DNA of 64,000 nt from Bryopsis sp. KO-2023. Taxonomy: Eukaryota > Chlorophyta > Ulvophyceae > Bryopsidales > Bryopsidaceae. A program made the position numbers and the translations under genes. Shown in pieces: positions 1-8,739 of the stretch (the stretch's first letter is position 1; the number at the start of each line of letters is the position of its first letter). The stretch spans positions 9,377,001-9,441,000 of the forward strand of contig BSYQ01000001.1 in the NCBI GenBank assembly GCA_030272585.1, read 5' to 3'. The notes below the pieces were generated by a model. It saw only the letters and a program-made list of their open reading frames with translations, was not told where the DNA came from and ran no database searches.

Positions 1-165
1 CTGACACTGAATATACTGAACCTGGTTCGAACTCTTTTCACTACGTTTCAGCCTCTCATTGAGCATCACGTAACTACCCCATTCCAGTCAGTCCGCGACT
101 ACCTGGAACTCTCAGACTGTAACCTCTGTTTTCCGCCTAGATCTTCGCCTACTAAGTCAGCCGTT

Positions 166-1896
166 TCAATCGATGCCTGAGCTCTCGTGTTCCCAAGTTC
201 GTGAGTTGTATTCCTCCACTTGCCGATCCCTGAGCGTGGCAAACCGGTCTATCCGAACCGGGCCAAAGTGAACCTCCAACCGACGAAAAATAGCCGGATT
301 GAGTCTCCAGCCATGAGACTGGAGGCGGCTCAATGCGTCTGCCTGGAAATTGTCCTGGGAGGCCACCCAACGTGGGCACAACCGCGCCCCCGTCCGCGTC
401 AGAAATTCGACGATCTGCTGTAATACAGGAACCAGAGTCGGCTCGTACACCCGTAGCTTCTTGAGCGCCCAATAAGTTACCCTGGAGTCCGTAACCACGG
501 ATAGCAGACATTTGTCGAGGCATGGTTCCCAATGCTCCAAGGCGCGCGACACTGCCGTCAGCTCCTTCCAATTGATTGACTGTTGCTGATAGTCGGCCTG
601 AAAAGAGCCGTGACACACTGCCCCCTGTGCTCGTCGCTCCCGCTCGTCGGTCTCCACCAAGCCTTTCAACAACGAGGCCCCCCAGCCGGTGAGGGAGGCG
701 TCGGTTTCCAGCGTCCAATGGATCTTCCCGGCTTTCCACCGAGTTCCATTCCAGGACGCGAGAACGTTTCGCCACCACTGCAACTCCCTCCTCGCGGCTG
801 CAGATATGGGAACCCATGAATTCCAAGTCTTCTTTTGACCGATCTGAGCGTATAAATGGCTCAAATAGAACCTGGCGGCGCTTAACGCTGGGCTGGTGCT
901 CTGGCAAAGGCCACAGAACGATGCCACCAGTCGAACTGGGAGCTTCCAACGCTGTCGGCGCCCCCGATCGAGCAACAACCGTGCCAACCCCTGGATCCGA
1001 CACAACCTTGTAACCGGTACTCGTAAAAGACATTGATTGGTATCTATTTCTAATCCCAAATGAATCCTCCTCCTGGAGGGCGAAAAATCGCTCTTGATGG
1101 GGTGGACTAACAGGCCTAAAGCCTGGAAAAATTTTTGAATCCACCTGCCCCATCGAGACAAAACCTTTTTCCCCTTGTATAACGCTAGAAAGTCGTCTAA
1201 ATACACTAAAAGCGTGACGGGAATATCGGCTTTCCAAATTTTCTTCAAAATGCCCCCTGGCGGACAAGCCACTTGTCGCGGAAAACGTAAAAAGGACGAC
1301 ACATCCTTCATCACCTTTGTCCATACAAAGGGTGAAATACACAAACCAAACGGCAATGCACAACACTCGAATAGACGACCATTTACCATAATCGTCAAAT
1401 ATTTCCTCAGCTTGGGGTGGATGGGCACATGGAAGTACGCATGTTTCAAGTCCCATTGAATCATGTGGGCGGCTTCTGGAAAATGGCCGACCGCCGACTG
1501 CAGAGTCTCGAACCGGACTTTGGGAACCTGAATCCACTGATTGATTGGTCGTAAATCCATGATGAGCCTGTAGTCGGGAGAATCGCGTTTCTTGATCAAG
1601 AAGGCCTTGGACACCCAGCGATTCGAACGGGCCGGCCGTAACACCCCGAGATCCAAATACTCTTGTAAAATCTTGTCCCATGCTTGACCAGTTGCCCCCT
1701 CCATCACTGAATTCCCCTCGTGGAAGGGGGGCGGCGGTCCTGAGATCCAATTCCAATCCACCCCCTGATGCAACCATTTCATTGTGCGCCGGGAAGCTCC
1801 CATACGTCTCCAAATCGTCAACCGCTTCCTCGGCTGATTGAAGAGAAAAGTCGTCTGATCGCGAACTGGCCATTCTGCTGGCGGCCGATACCGCAT
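166..1896 (-). CDS. Reverse transcriptase-RNase H of a DIRS-like retroelement
   Basis: A 576-residue open frame. The N-terminal third holds RT fingers and palm motifs: the segment around LIKKRDSPDYRLIMDLRPIN, then IQWDLKHAYFHVPI (first catalytic Asp), LPFGLCISP, and VYLDDFLAL with the YLDD box. HLGLEID follows. The C-terminal third is an RNase H domain with the acidic residues expected: the Asp of TDASLTGWGA, the Glu of INWKELTA, the Asp of VVTDSR and the Asp of DNFQADALSRL. The enzyme would copy the element's RNA into DNA and degrade the template. Its ATG directly follows, in the same frame, the UGA that ends the gag-like ORF. No frameshift is visible. The order and the lack of protease and integrase favour the DIRS group over Gypsy or Copia. 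Confidence 0.85.
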   Translation of the reverse strand: MRYRPPAEWPVRDQTTFLFNQPRKRLTIWRRMGASRRTMKWLHQGVDWNWISGPPPPFHEGNSVMEGATGQAWDKILQEYLDLGVLRPARSNRWVSKAFLIKKRDSPDYRLIMDLRPINQWIQVPKVRFETLQSAVGHFPEAAHMIQWDLKHAYFHVPIHPKLRKYLTIMVNGRLFECCALPFGLCISPFVWTKVMKDVSSFLRFPRQVACPPGGILKKIWKADIPVTLLVYLDDFLALYKGKKVLSRWGRWIQKFFQALGLLVHPIKSDFSPSRRRIHLGLEIDTNQCLLRVPVTRLCRIQGLARLLLDRGRRQRWKLPVRLVASFCGLCQSTSPALSAARFYLSHLYAQIGQKKTWNSWVPISAAARRELQWWRNVLASWNGTRWKAGKIHWTLETDASLTGWGASLLKGLVETDERERRAQGAVCHGSFQADYQQQSINWKELTAVSRALEHWEPCLDKCLLSVVTDSRVTYWALKKLRVYEPTLVPVLQQIVEFLTRTGARLCPRWVASQDNFQADALSRLQSHGWRLNPAIFRRLEVHFGPVRIDRFATLRDRQVEEYNSRTWEHESSGID

Positions 1897-2595
1897 TCAC
1901 TTCTTTGGATGATTCTGATTCTGCGGCGGCTGCTGCTGTTGCTGAGCCCCAGAATTCTCGCCCTGTCCTTGCTGCGCTCCTTTACGAGAACGACCTTTTT
2001 TCTGATCACCCCGAGAGGGCGTAGTAGCGTGCTTAACCTGCGCCCGCTGCAACTGCTCCCGAAACGAGCCAAAATATTCGTGGGCCACTGGGGCGGAATA
2101 TCCCCGGAACTGAGCTCCTTGTAATCGAATCTGATTCTGCAGCCCTGCTGCTGCACCGGGAACGTCAGGGTCTTGGGAACCTCGCGTCTGTAACACCTGC
2201 CACTGGGCAACTGCTAAATCCAAAGTACGTACTTGCGCGGACACAATCGGATGGAGATGTTCACGCAGTGCCTCCGGAACTCCAGGGTGCGCCAAGAACC
2301 CAACCAAATTAGCAGTAGTCACAAACAGCGAATACAATACCGGAGCTGTATTCGCAATCTCCTGCCAGAAGCCTGAGCGTTTCCCCAGAGTCGATTGTAA
2401 CTCCAGACCGTCCGCCGTTCGCCCAAAATCAAACCAAAGTCCCAAAGTCGCTCCTGTCGAGGGAGCCTCGACCGGGTTATTCGCCGCGGGCAAAAGGGTT
2501 GTATCCGACAATTGTCGATACAAAGCCAAATCCTGTGGGATAGAAACTCCGTAGTTTCGAGCTGCTGTGGTATACAATGGTAAAAGACGATCCAT
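1897..2595 (-). CDS. Gag-like protein of the DIRS-like retroelement
   Basis: A 232-residue ORF upstream of RT-RNase H. It has no recognisable enzymatic motif. The middle is helix-prone (SLFVTTANLVGFLAHPG, then LREHLHPIVSAQVRTLDLAVA). The last 50 residues are basic and rich in Gln (a KKGRSRKGAQQGQG stretch, then five consecutive Gln), as expected of a nucleic-acid-binding gag tail, and there is no CCHC zinc knuckle. It ends in TGA at 1899-1897, immediately followed by the ATG of the polymerase ORF in the same frame. A second minus-strand frame (2846 to about 2596) is open just upstream and could be a leader or an earlier start in a shifted frame. Gag identity comes from position and composition. 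Confidence 0.6.
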   Translation of the reverse strand: MDRLLPLYTTAARNYGVSIPQDLALYRQLSDTTLLPAANNPVEAPSTGATLGLWFDFGRTADGLELQSTLGKRSGFWQEIANTAPVLYSLFVTTANLVGFLAHPGVPEALREHLHPIVSAQVRTLDLAVAQWQVLQTRGSQDPDVPGAAAGLQNQIRLQGAQFRGYSAPVAHEYFGSFREQLQRAQVKHATTPSRGDQKKGRSRKGAQQGQGENSGAQQQQQPPQNQNHPKK

Positions 2596-2989
2596 ACAGA
2601 TGGATCAAAATGAAAACAACACAACCCTCTGGGTTGGGACGCCGCGAGCGGCAGAAAACCTATCAGTTCGAAGAACCAATACTTTCTTTGGAGATCCAAA
2701 GAAAGAAAAACCTCGATTGTAATATGAAAACCGCCCTCTTTTAAGCGAACTACTCCCTCAATCATTCTAAGATCCAGTCCGACTGGATCCCCAACTGGCG
2801 TCACCTGTCCCTTCCAGGGATAGCTTTTCGTCCCACCCTGAGTCATTGCGTTCTTTAACCTATCGTACTAACCGTACTAGCCATTCAAAAAGGGACACCA
2901 TCAACGTGTTCCAAAGACCCGCAAAACCTTTCAGCACAAGATTCGTGAATCCCCGTTGAATCTTGACCTCGAAAATGAAGCGCTGCGAG

Positions 2990-3130
2990 TTCTTTGGGCT
3001 GATTTGAATCAAGCATGTGGATCATGGATTTGGATCAAGTATCAACAAGTTTAAATCAAGAAATTGGATCAATAATTTTTGGATCATCAAATTGATCAAG
3101 AGTTTGGATCAAGGAATTTAAGGTATTATT
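2990..3130. repeat. Degenerate TTGGATCAA-type minisatellite
   Basis: Imperfect copies of a 10-16 nt motif (variants of TTGGATCAAG and TTAAATCAAG) recur about ten times in a row. The stretch separates the retroelement from the 95-bp tandem repeat. There is no coding potential. Confidence 0.6.
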
Positions 3131-3142
3131 GAGAAGCCTTGT

Positions 3143-3395
3143 TTTTGATTATGGATCCTCGATGGAAGGGGATGCAACAGCCACACTACATGGGCTTAAG
3201 AAGAAAAACTGGCGGGAGATTCGGGGCATATCTTTTTTTTTGATTATGGATCCTCGATGGAAGGGGATGCAACAGCCACACTACATGGGCTGAAAAAAAA
3301 ACACTGGCGGGAGATTCGGGGCATATCTTTTTTTTTGATTATGGATCCTCGATGGAAGGGGATGCAACAGCCACACTACATGGGCTGCAACTTCT
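3143..3395. repeat. 95-bp tandem repeat, about 2.6 copies
   Basis: Units begin with ATGGATCCTCGATGGAAGGG at 3151, 3246 and 3341, an exact 95-nt period. The first two units are full length and nearly identical, differing in a few bases around the A-rich segment. The third is intact for about 55 nt and then diverges. Each unit ends in a T-rich run. The block may be a terminal or subterminal array of the neighbouring retroelement, but nothing ties them directly. Confidence 0.85.
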
Positions 3396-4256
3396 GGAAG
3401 CATTTTCGGGGAATGAGTTTTATGATGGAGCCTGAATGAATGGGTTCAACTGCCGCTTTGGATGGGCTGCAGATTTGAAGGATTTTGTTTGAGCTTGTTT
3501 GTTTAGACTATTGGGCCGCCAGAGTTTTTGAGCCTGGAAAATGAACTGCAGTTTGATTGGGGTTTTCTTTGAACTTTCATGTGGTATTTTGATCTTTGTT
3601 TCCGCGGATGTTCAATTTTGTTTGGGGCAACGAAAACGCGAAAGTATGCGCGATATGTGAATCCCCAGGAAATAGAGAATTGCGAAAAAACGAAGTGAAA
3701 ATGTATGTACATAAAGTTTTTAATTCTTCTTCCATTCATGCTTGTTAAATTTCTTTTGGGTTTTGCCAATGATGGGTGCAAGCCAGGTCAGTCGATGCCG
3801 TAGAATGGAACTGGATTTCAGAATGGAACTGGATTTCGCAACTGTTGTATTTTATCACTTTTTTGCACTACACTTCAATGCGCAGTGATATCAAGCACTC
3901 TGGTATACTTTTCTGCAGTCCAGCTTCTGATTCAATCAGCCCCAGCATTTCTTGCATTTCATTTCATTTCTGTTTCCCATATGACCTGACTTCTGATCCA
4001 GCATATCTGCTAACCTCAGGAGAGAGTGTCCCAAATGATCAAACCCTTGATATGCCATCAAAACACCAACATGTGTGATTCCACCCCCTGAAGACTGATT
4101 ACGTACCCAACAGAGTCTCTAAATTTTCGATTTCGATGTTCGCATTGGCACTTTTTGCCACACGTCGATGAAGGGAAGGGAAGATATCACCAGTTGCATC
4201 CATTAAAACACGAGGCCTTTATTTTTTTTCCCATCGTTGGGGGCGAAGCAACGAAA
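3396..4256. other. Intergenic, no gene seen
   Basis: I see only short ORFs without motif or codon consistency. An 18-nt direct duplication (GAATGGAACTGGATTTC) lies at about 3803-3838. The 3' part is the 5' flank of the phosphatase gene. An upstream in-frame ATG at 4155 would add 34 residues to that protein, but they look unlike coding sequence. Confidence 0.5.
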
Positions 4257-5528
4257 ATGGGAGTCGCCATGGACGCGCTGAGCAGTTTTTCCACCGACCT
4301 TGGACTCGGTGTGCTTGCCACCAGTTTGATGCCCTTTTGCTTGATGCCCCCACTCCACCACCACATACGTTCGGTAGCCAAACCCCTGGTGTCAAGGAGG
4401 GTTGCAGAAACGGCTGGATTTGTCAGTCAGGTCCAAGAATTGAACAGCCCCAAACTCTCCTCATTGATTTCTTTGTGCAATTCCACGGTCAGCACGGAGT
4501 TCTATGTGGTGTTGCTTTCATTGCTGGCATGGACAGGAAATATGGTGTTGGCTGGGAGGGTGGGTTACTTGATATCTTTATCGCTGTACTTCGGAAATGC
4601 GATGAAAGACATGGTGGGGGCTCCCAGGCCATTCGCCATTCCTGCGAGTGCAACTAAGCCTCGAGTGAAATTTCAAGGGGCAGAAGGGGAAATTGGACAT
4701 GTGGTGGAGCATGGCCTCCCATCATCTCATGTCATGAATTCCCTGACATTGGTGCTATACATGCTCCATACAGGACTTGAAGCAGGGACATTGAACAGCG
4801 AGAAGAAACTGGGGATGTATTTGGTTGGGCTGCTGTGGGTGGCCTGGATTGGTTGGGGGAGGCTGTATTGTGGAATGCATTCTTTGTTGGACCTCATTTC
4901 GGGATGGTTCAACGCAATCTTGGTATACAGGGTTTTCGTTCATGGGGAGCCGATTCTCGTCAGCCTGTTTCACTCAGGGATGGATGGACTGGTGCGACAG
5001 CTCATAGTCGCAATGCTGTTGCTGAGTGTATATCCAAAGCCTGAGCGATACACGCCTTCCTATGAATATGCTGTTACGATTTTTGGGGGGGTCTGGGGAA
5101 TGATGTGTGGCCGGTACTGCCTGGAAAGATGGATGGTCGGTGGTGCAGAAATCAATTCAGGCTTTGCGGGCTACCGTTGGGATTCTTGGGGTGTGGATGA
5201 TTTTTTCACGATCGGGTGCAGAGCAGTGGTGGGGTTTGCAATGATGGGTGTTGTGAAGGTTGCGACGAAGCCAGCATTGAAATATTTGTTTTCCTGGGTG
5301 TTCCGTCTTTTTCCTGTGGGGGTGCGGGGGTTGTGGCAGCCCCCCATTGGCGTTCGGTATGAAACGAACTGTTCATCAAATGGAAGCAAGGAAACTAAGC
5401 TGTTGAAGGCGACGGATGGTACTTATTGGGATGTGGACATCTCGACAAGGTTCGTTTCTTATGCTCTCGTTGGTGGCTGTTGTGGTTTTGGGTGCTGGCT
5501 GGCTTTCGATGCGTTGGGTCTGAAATGA
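4257..5528 (+). CDS. Sphingosine-1-phosphate phosphatase-like PAP2 membrane enzyme
   Basis: A single exon of 423 residues from the ATG at 4257 (another in-frame ATG is at 4269). The three PAP2 (type 2 lipid phosphate phosphatase) signature blocks are present in order: KDMVGAPRP at residues 117-125, PSSHVMNS at 155-162 with the catalytic His158, and GRLYCGMHSLLD at 201-212 with the nucleophilic His208 and supporting Asp212. Several hydrophobic segments surround and follow the blocks, as in ER-resident S1P phosphatases of the SGPP/LCB3 type, whose usual length is similar. The expected reaction is dephosphorylation of sphingoid-base phosphates at the ER membrane, feeding ceramide synthesis. A broader lipid phosphatase role is possible. 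It is intron-less, unlike most neighbours. The downstream gene is convergent. Confidence 0.85.
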   Translation: MGVAMDALSSFSTDLGLGVLATSLMPFCLMPPLHHHIRSVAKPLVSRRVAETAGFVSQVQELNSPKLSSLISLCNSTVSTEFYVVLLSLLAWTGNMVLAGRVGYLISLSLYFGNAMKDMVGAPRPFAIPASATKPRVKFQGAEGEIGHVVEHGLPSSHVMNSLTLVLYMLHTGLEAGTLNSEKKLGMYLVGLLWVAWIGWGRLYCGMHSLLDLISGWFNAILVYRVFVHGEPILVSLFHSGMDGLVRQLIVAMLLLSVYPKPERYTPSYEYAVTIFGGVWGMMCGRYCLERWMVGGAEINSGFAGYRWDSWGVDDFFTIGCRAVVGFAMMGVVKVATKPALKYLFSWVFRLFPVGVRGLWQPPIGVRYETNCSSNGSKETKLLKATDGTYWDVDISTRFVSYALVGGCCGFGCWLAFDALGLK

Positions 5529-6327
5529 AACTGGTGGTGGAATTTTTCCAGTGCTCCCGTTGATGGAAGTCCCCCGGTTTTATTCCTATCGATAAATCAG
5601 TGGGGCACATTTTTTTTTGGTAAATCCATGAGGAAAAGGGGGTTTCTTCTGCTCAGCACTTTGTTTGATGCTGTTCAAGGGATAGAAATTTCAACCCCAA
5701 AATTCCCAGGAGGAGTTTACGGAGGCAGACGGAGTCTTGTCTTTTTCGTCTGAGAAAGGTCTCCGAAAAATCACTTGTCGAGCAGGCAGGTGTAAGCTCC
5801 AGTGGTGTACATTTGAGAGGACTACATTGTATATGATTTTTTTTTTTACTGTGCATCTGTACTGTGCTATTCAAGGGTGGTGGCTTGTTTCATTTCCTTG
5901 CGTTTTTTCAAGATTGGGATTGGTCATTTTTCGACTTTTGGAATATGATGTCTTGTAGGCAGGTGAAATTCGAAACAGAAACCCATAATTGATTATTAAA
6001 AATTGCTCTTCCCTCGCTCCTTTAAGCCCCAAAATTGTATTGCAAGAATCACGTGGATCTGGAGGATGGCATTCCAATATCCTTGAAATCAAAACTCCCA
6101 AAAGTGCTACTTGCTATGATCTATTGGGTATGCCGCAAAAGCTATAGTACCTGACAGAATGCACACAAGCTGTCAACAACAAGACCCATACATACGGAAG
6201 CCCCGCAAAAGCTGTAAGTCGTGTGCAATAAAAACAGCTTTTGGAGAAACTGAATGACACCAGTGGGAGGTCGATAGATGCTGGTGGGGGGACTTACCAT
6301 TGAGACTGTGATTTCAGCGGTTTTTGA
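5529..6327. other. Convergent intergenic region
   Basis: About 800 nt between two genes that point towards each other. I find no ORF with recognisable features. It should contain both 3' UTRs. AATAAA-like signals are present (for example near 6227). Confidence 0.5.
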
Positions 6328-7699
6328 TCAGCTTTTGGTTTTTGATCGGCTTTTGGTGTGCTCTTTGCTGTGGTCTTTGCGCTCGACTGCAACAACACCT
6401 ACCAAGCAATTCGTGGATGAGGTTCGAGATTTTATAGTTTTTGTTGAAGTGGATTGCAGGCACATGTTCATAATGTAATTTTTTGCTCTTTTGTTTGTGG
6501 ATGTCACAGTTTTGCTCATACTTTCCAAACCGAGGCAATGTTTATGATCTGGTCTGAAGAGTAGCCTTACATTGGTTTGCTTCGATTCCGCCAAAGCGGC
6601 CACGATGCATGCGTTCGAGTACATCAGGTGAGACCGCAAGACGTCAGTATTTGTGCGCTCGTCGCGGCATTGCTTCCTGAACGAGAGTGTATCCTTGAAC
6701 AGGCTGGAATTCTCCGTCAGCACGTCATCGCAAGAGCGTCTGGTGCGGTCGATAGCACGCTCCAACTGACGGTTTGATTTCACCAGCTCCGCCTGCAAGG
6801 AGCACCAAAACGCTAAAGACAACGCTCGATTGACAACGCCACTGCTGCATGACGGGAATCCCCACTCACCTGAGCTCGTTCGGCTGTGAACCTCTCGTCC
6901 TTCGACTCCGCTATCTGCTTGAAGACTTTCCCGCCTTCATATTGCAGCGACTCCAGTTGGTGAAGGAGGTCCAAATTCAACCTCTTGATGGCAGCTGTGT
7001 TACGGTTTACTAGATCGATTTCTCCGACCAGCCCCTGGTTGTCCGATGTCAACTGACGGACGCGTGAGGACGCGGCTTCCAGAGCTTCGCGCGCTTCCTG
7101 TGGACGTCAATAGTCGTCATTCGAGCATCCCGTGACTGTTGCAACCCCCCCGCAGGCAAACCCGACACATTCGTTGCAAAAGGTCGTCACAGAGGTCCAC
7201 AGTGAACATTCCAACACGGACTCTAAACCTGCACTTCTTGAGCCCGGACAGCGCGCCGTGACTGCCGCCTCTGCTTGCGGCGAGGGTTGGGCCTATTTGG
7301 ACTGGATATCTACACGCAGAAAGTAATATTATCTCACGAGCTAAACAACATGGTGACATGGACGATGGACGAACATCGCCGAGTCGTTCTTTTCTTGCTC
7401 TTTTTCAAAGGCGTCATATAAACGTCGCAACCAGATGCCCCATGCCCCTTAGAGCGCACAACCTGGCCAGCATCTGAGGGCCCGGGGCTGTATTGGGAAG
7501 AACAACAATCGTCCCTTGGTGTGGTCAGTGTCGAATAGGACTCATCGCTCGTTTCAACGCGCATTGTTGGGGGCTGGTTGGTTTGTGAGCGCTTTCTGGA
7601 GGTGGGGTTTTTCTGGAAGTGCCCCGCCAATCCAGAAGTCCGATTAGATTCTTTTGATCTGGTGTAGTCATCCCTGCAGCATTCCTCGTTCTTTTTCAC
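6328..7699 (-). CDS. Coiled-coil protein of unknown function, four or more exons
   Basis: My model has exon 1 from the ATG at 7699 with an uncertain end, exon 2 at 7309-7229, exon 3 at 7097-6870 and exon 4 at 6792-6328. Exons 2-4 join in phase 0 with good acceptors (TGTAG, CACAG, TTGCAG). Exon 1 is Ser/Thr/Lys-rich and disordered. Exon 2 is basic (RRKQRRQSRRAVRAQE). Exon 3 and the first half of exon 4 form a long amphipathic helix (EAREALEAASSRVRQL to ERAIDRTRRSCDDVL), with no domain I can name. The C-terminal tail is basic and Ser/Thr-rich. Heptad-like spacing and lack of enzymatic motifs suggest a structural or scaffolding protein. It is divergent from the small secreted protein gene, with about 120 nt between start codons. 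Confidence 0.55.
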
Positions 7700-7821
7700 C
7701 GTCGCTTCGCATCCGGCTTATATTCGATCAACAGCTTCTGTGCGAGAGGGGACAGGTCAAGCCTTTGACCGAACAGTCGTGCAGCGTTTTCGTTTTCCAA
7801 AACCTATGTTCAGCAACGTCC
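7700..7821. promoter_or_regulatory. Short shared region between divergent genes
   Basis: Only about 122 nt separate the proposed start codons of the coiled-coil gene (minus) and the small secreted protein gene (plus), so the two must share or overlap promoters. I see no clear TATA box. Placement depends on both start choices. Confidence 0.4.
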
Positions 7822-8614
7822 ATGAAACATAGCCGCTACTGCAAGGTGTATTACTCGCTGCTGGCGCTGTCTTATTTGGAGGTGAGAAAAAAAACTGCTT
7901 TCGAGTGTCGGGGTGGGGGGTGTCCGTTGGCGTACGGTCGTTGGGTTTCAATCCGATGATGTGTGTGCGTGTGTATGGACAGGTCGTTCTCTGGTCGTCT
8001 TGCCTTTTAGTGAGCTTGGTTTGCGCTAAGCCAGCTGGGACCACAGACACCCAACACTACATTCTCCGAGAGACGGTGAGTCGAAACCGATCCGAGACAG
8101 CGCTTTGGGTTTTCGTCGGGCAAGAAATCATTTCCGACGTTATTGTTTCGTACACGCTGGCTGTTTCGAGTGTTTCGATGGAATCATGCCACTTTGGGCG
8201 TTCCGCTCACACGGCGGTGTTCGTGTGGTGCTGCAGGTTAATTTGAAGTTCGTTGGAGGTCAAGACTCCGATCAGTTGGGGGAATTGTTGGATTCACAAG
8301 GCGAGTTCGACGAAGGAGCGGGGCATTGTGAGGTCTTTTTAAGGGAAGCAGAAAAGCAGCGCCAGCAGCTAGAAGCACCAGAACTTTCCGTAGAGCAGTT
8401 TAGCGGACTGAGGTTAACTAATTTACAGGTAAGCGCGGAATCCATGAACGTTATTGCTGGCATATCCAACGACAGTAATCCTTTTTAGTGGAAGTGCTGT
8501 TCGAACGTAGCTAGGCGACTCGTGCCAATGCCGTGTCCTGACCAAGTGCTGTATCTTTCGCAGATCGACCAGGGTTTGCCTGCTCCATACACCGGCGTAA
8601 AAGTGATCTTGTGA
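7822..8614 (+). CDS. Small secreted or signal-anchored protein, unrecognised, four exons
   Basis: Exons at 7822-7881, 7983-8075, 8237-8428 and 8489-8614, all phase 0 with GT-AG borders (GAG|GTGAG, ACG|GTGAG, CAG|GTAAG), give a 156-residue protein. The N-terminus is basic, then strongly hydrophobic (YYSLLALSYLEVVLWSSCLL, then VSLVCA), typical of a signal peptide or single anchor. The predicted mature part is acidic in exon 3 (QDSDQLGELLDSQGEFDEGA). The last exon carries three of the Cys residues (WKCCSNVARRLVPMPCPDQ). I do not recognise a family. Consistent phases and splice signals make it a credible gene despite its small size and interrupted frames. Confidence 0.6.
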
Positions 8615-8739
8615 AAGGAAAGAGCAACAAGAAACCACTTTCTGTGAAAGAAAAAAAAGAACTGTATATCGTTAGCTGAAGTTTTTTCATTGGACGTTTT
8701 TCAAAGTATAGAACTTGAGGAATAATCTCTTTCATAAAC

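Larger units (their letters stand above)
1..2900 (-). mobile_element. DIRS-like (tyrosine-recombinase-type) retrotransposon, truncated by the window edge
   Basis: Two adjacent minus-strand ORFs, gag-like then RT-RNase H, make up a retroelement read from about 2.9 kb down to the left edge. The RT-RNase H carries the features of the DIRS/Ngaro group: a YLDD active site, an HLGLEID segment after the palm, and a directly attached RNase H with no protease or integrase between. The tyrosine recombinase and/or methyltransferase ORFs expected next in this group would lie left of position 150 and are not in the window, so the class rests on RT-RNase H character alone. I did not identify terminal repeats. 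The ORFs are long and open, which suggests a recent copy. Confidence 0.75.

Noticed and set aside
1-20. GACACTGAATATACT shared between the left edge and about 13,890
   Set aside because: A single 15-nt match between two places in 64 kb is expected by chance a couple of times.
2319-2846. 175-codon minus-strand ORF upstream of and overlapping the gag-like ORF
   Set aside because: The overlapping part is a shadow of the gag frame. Only the first roughly 84 codons could be a leader, and there is no evidence for the frame change needed.
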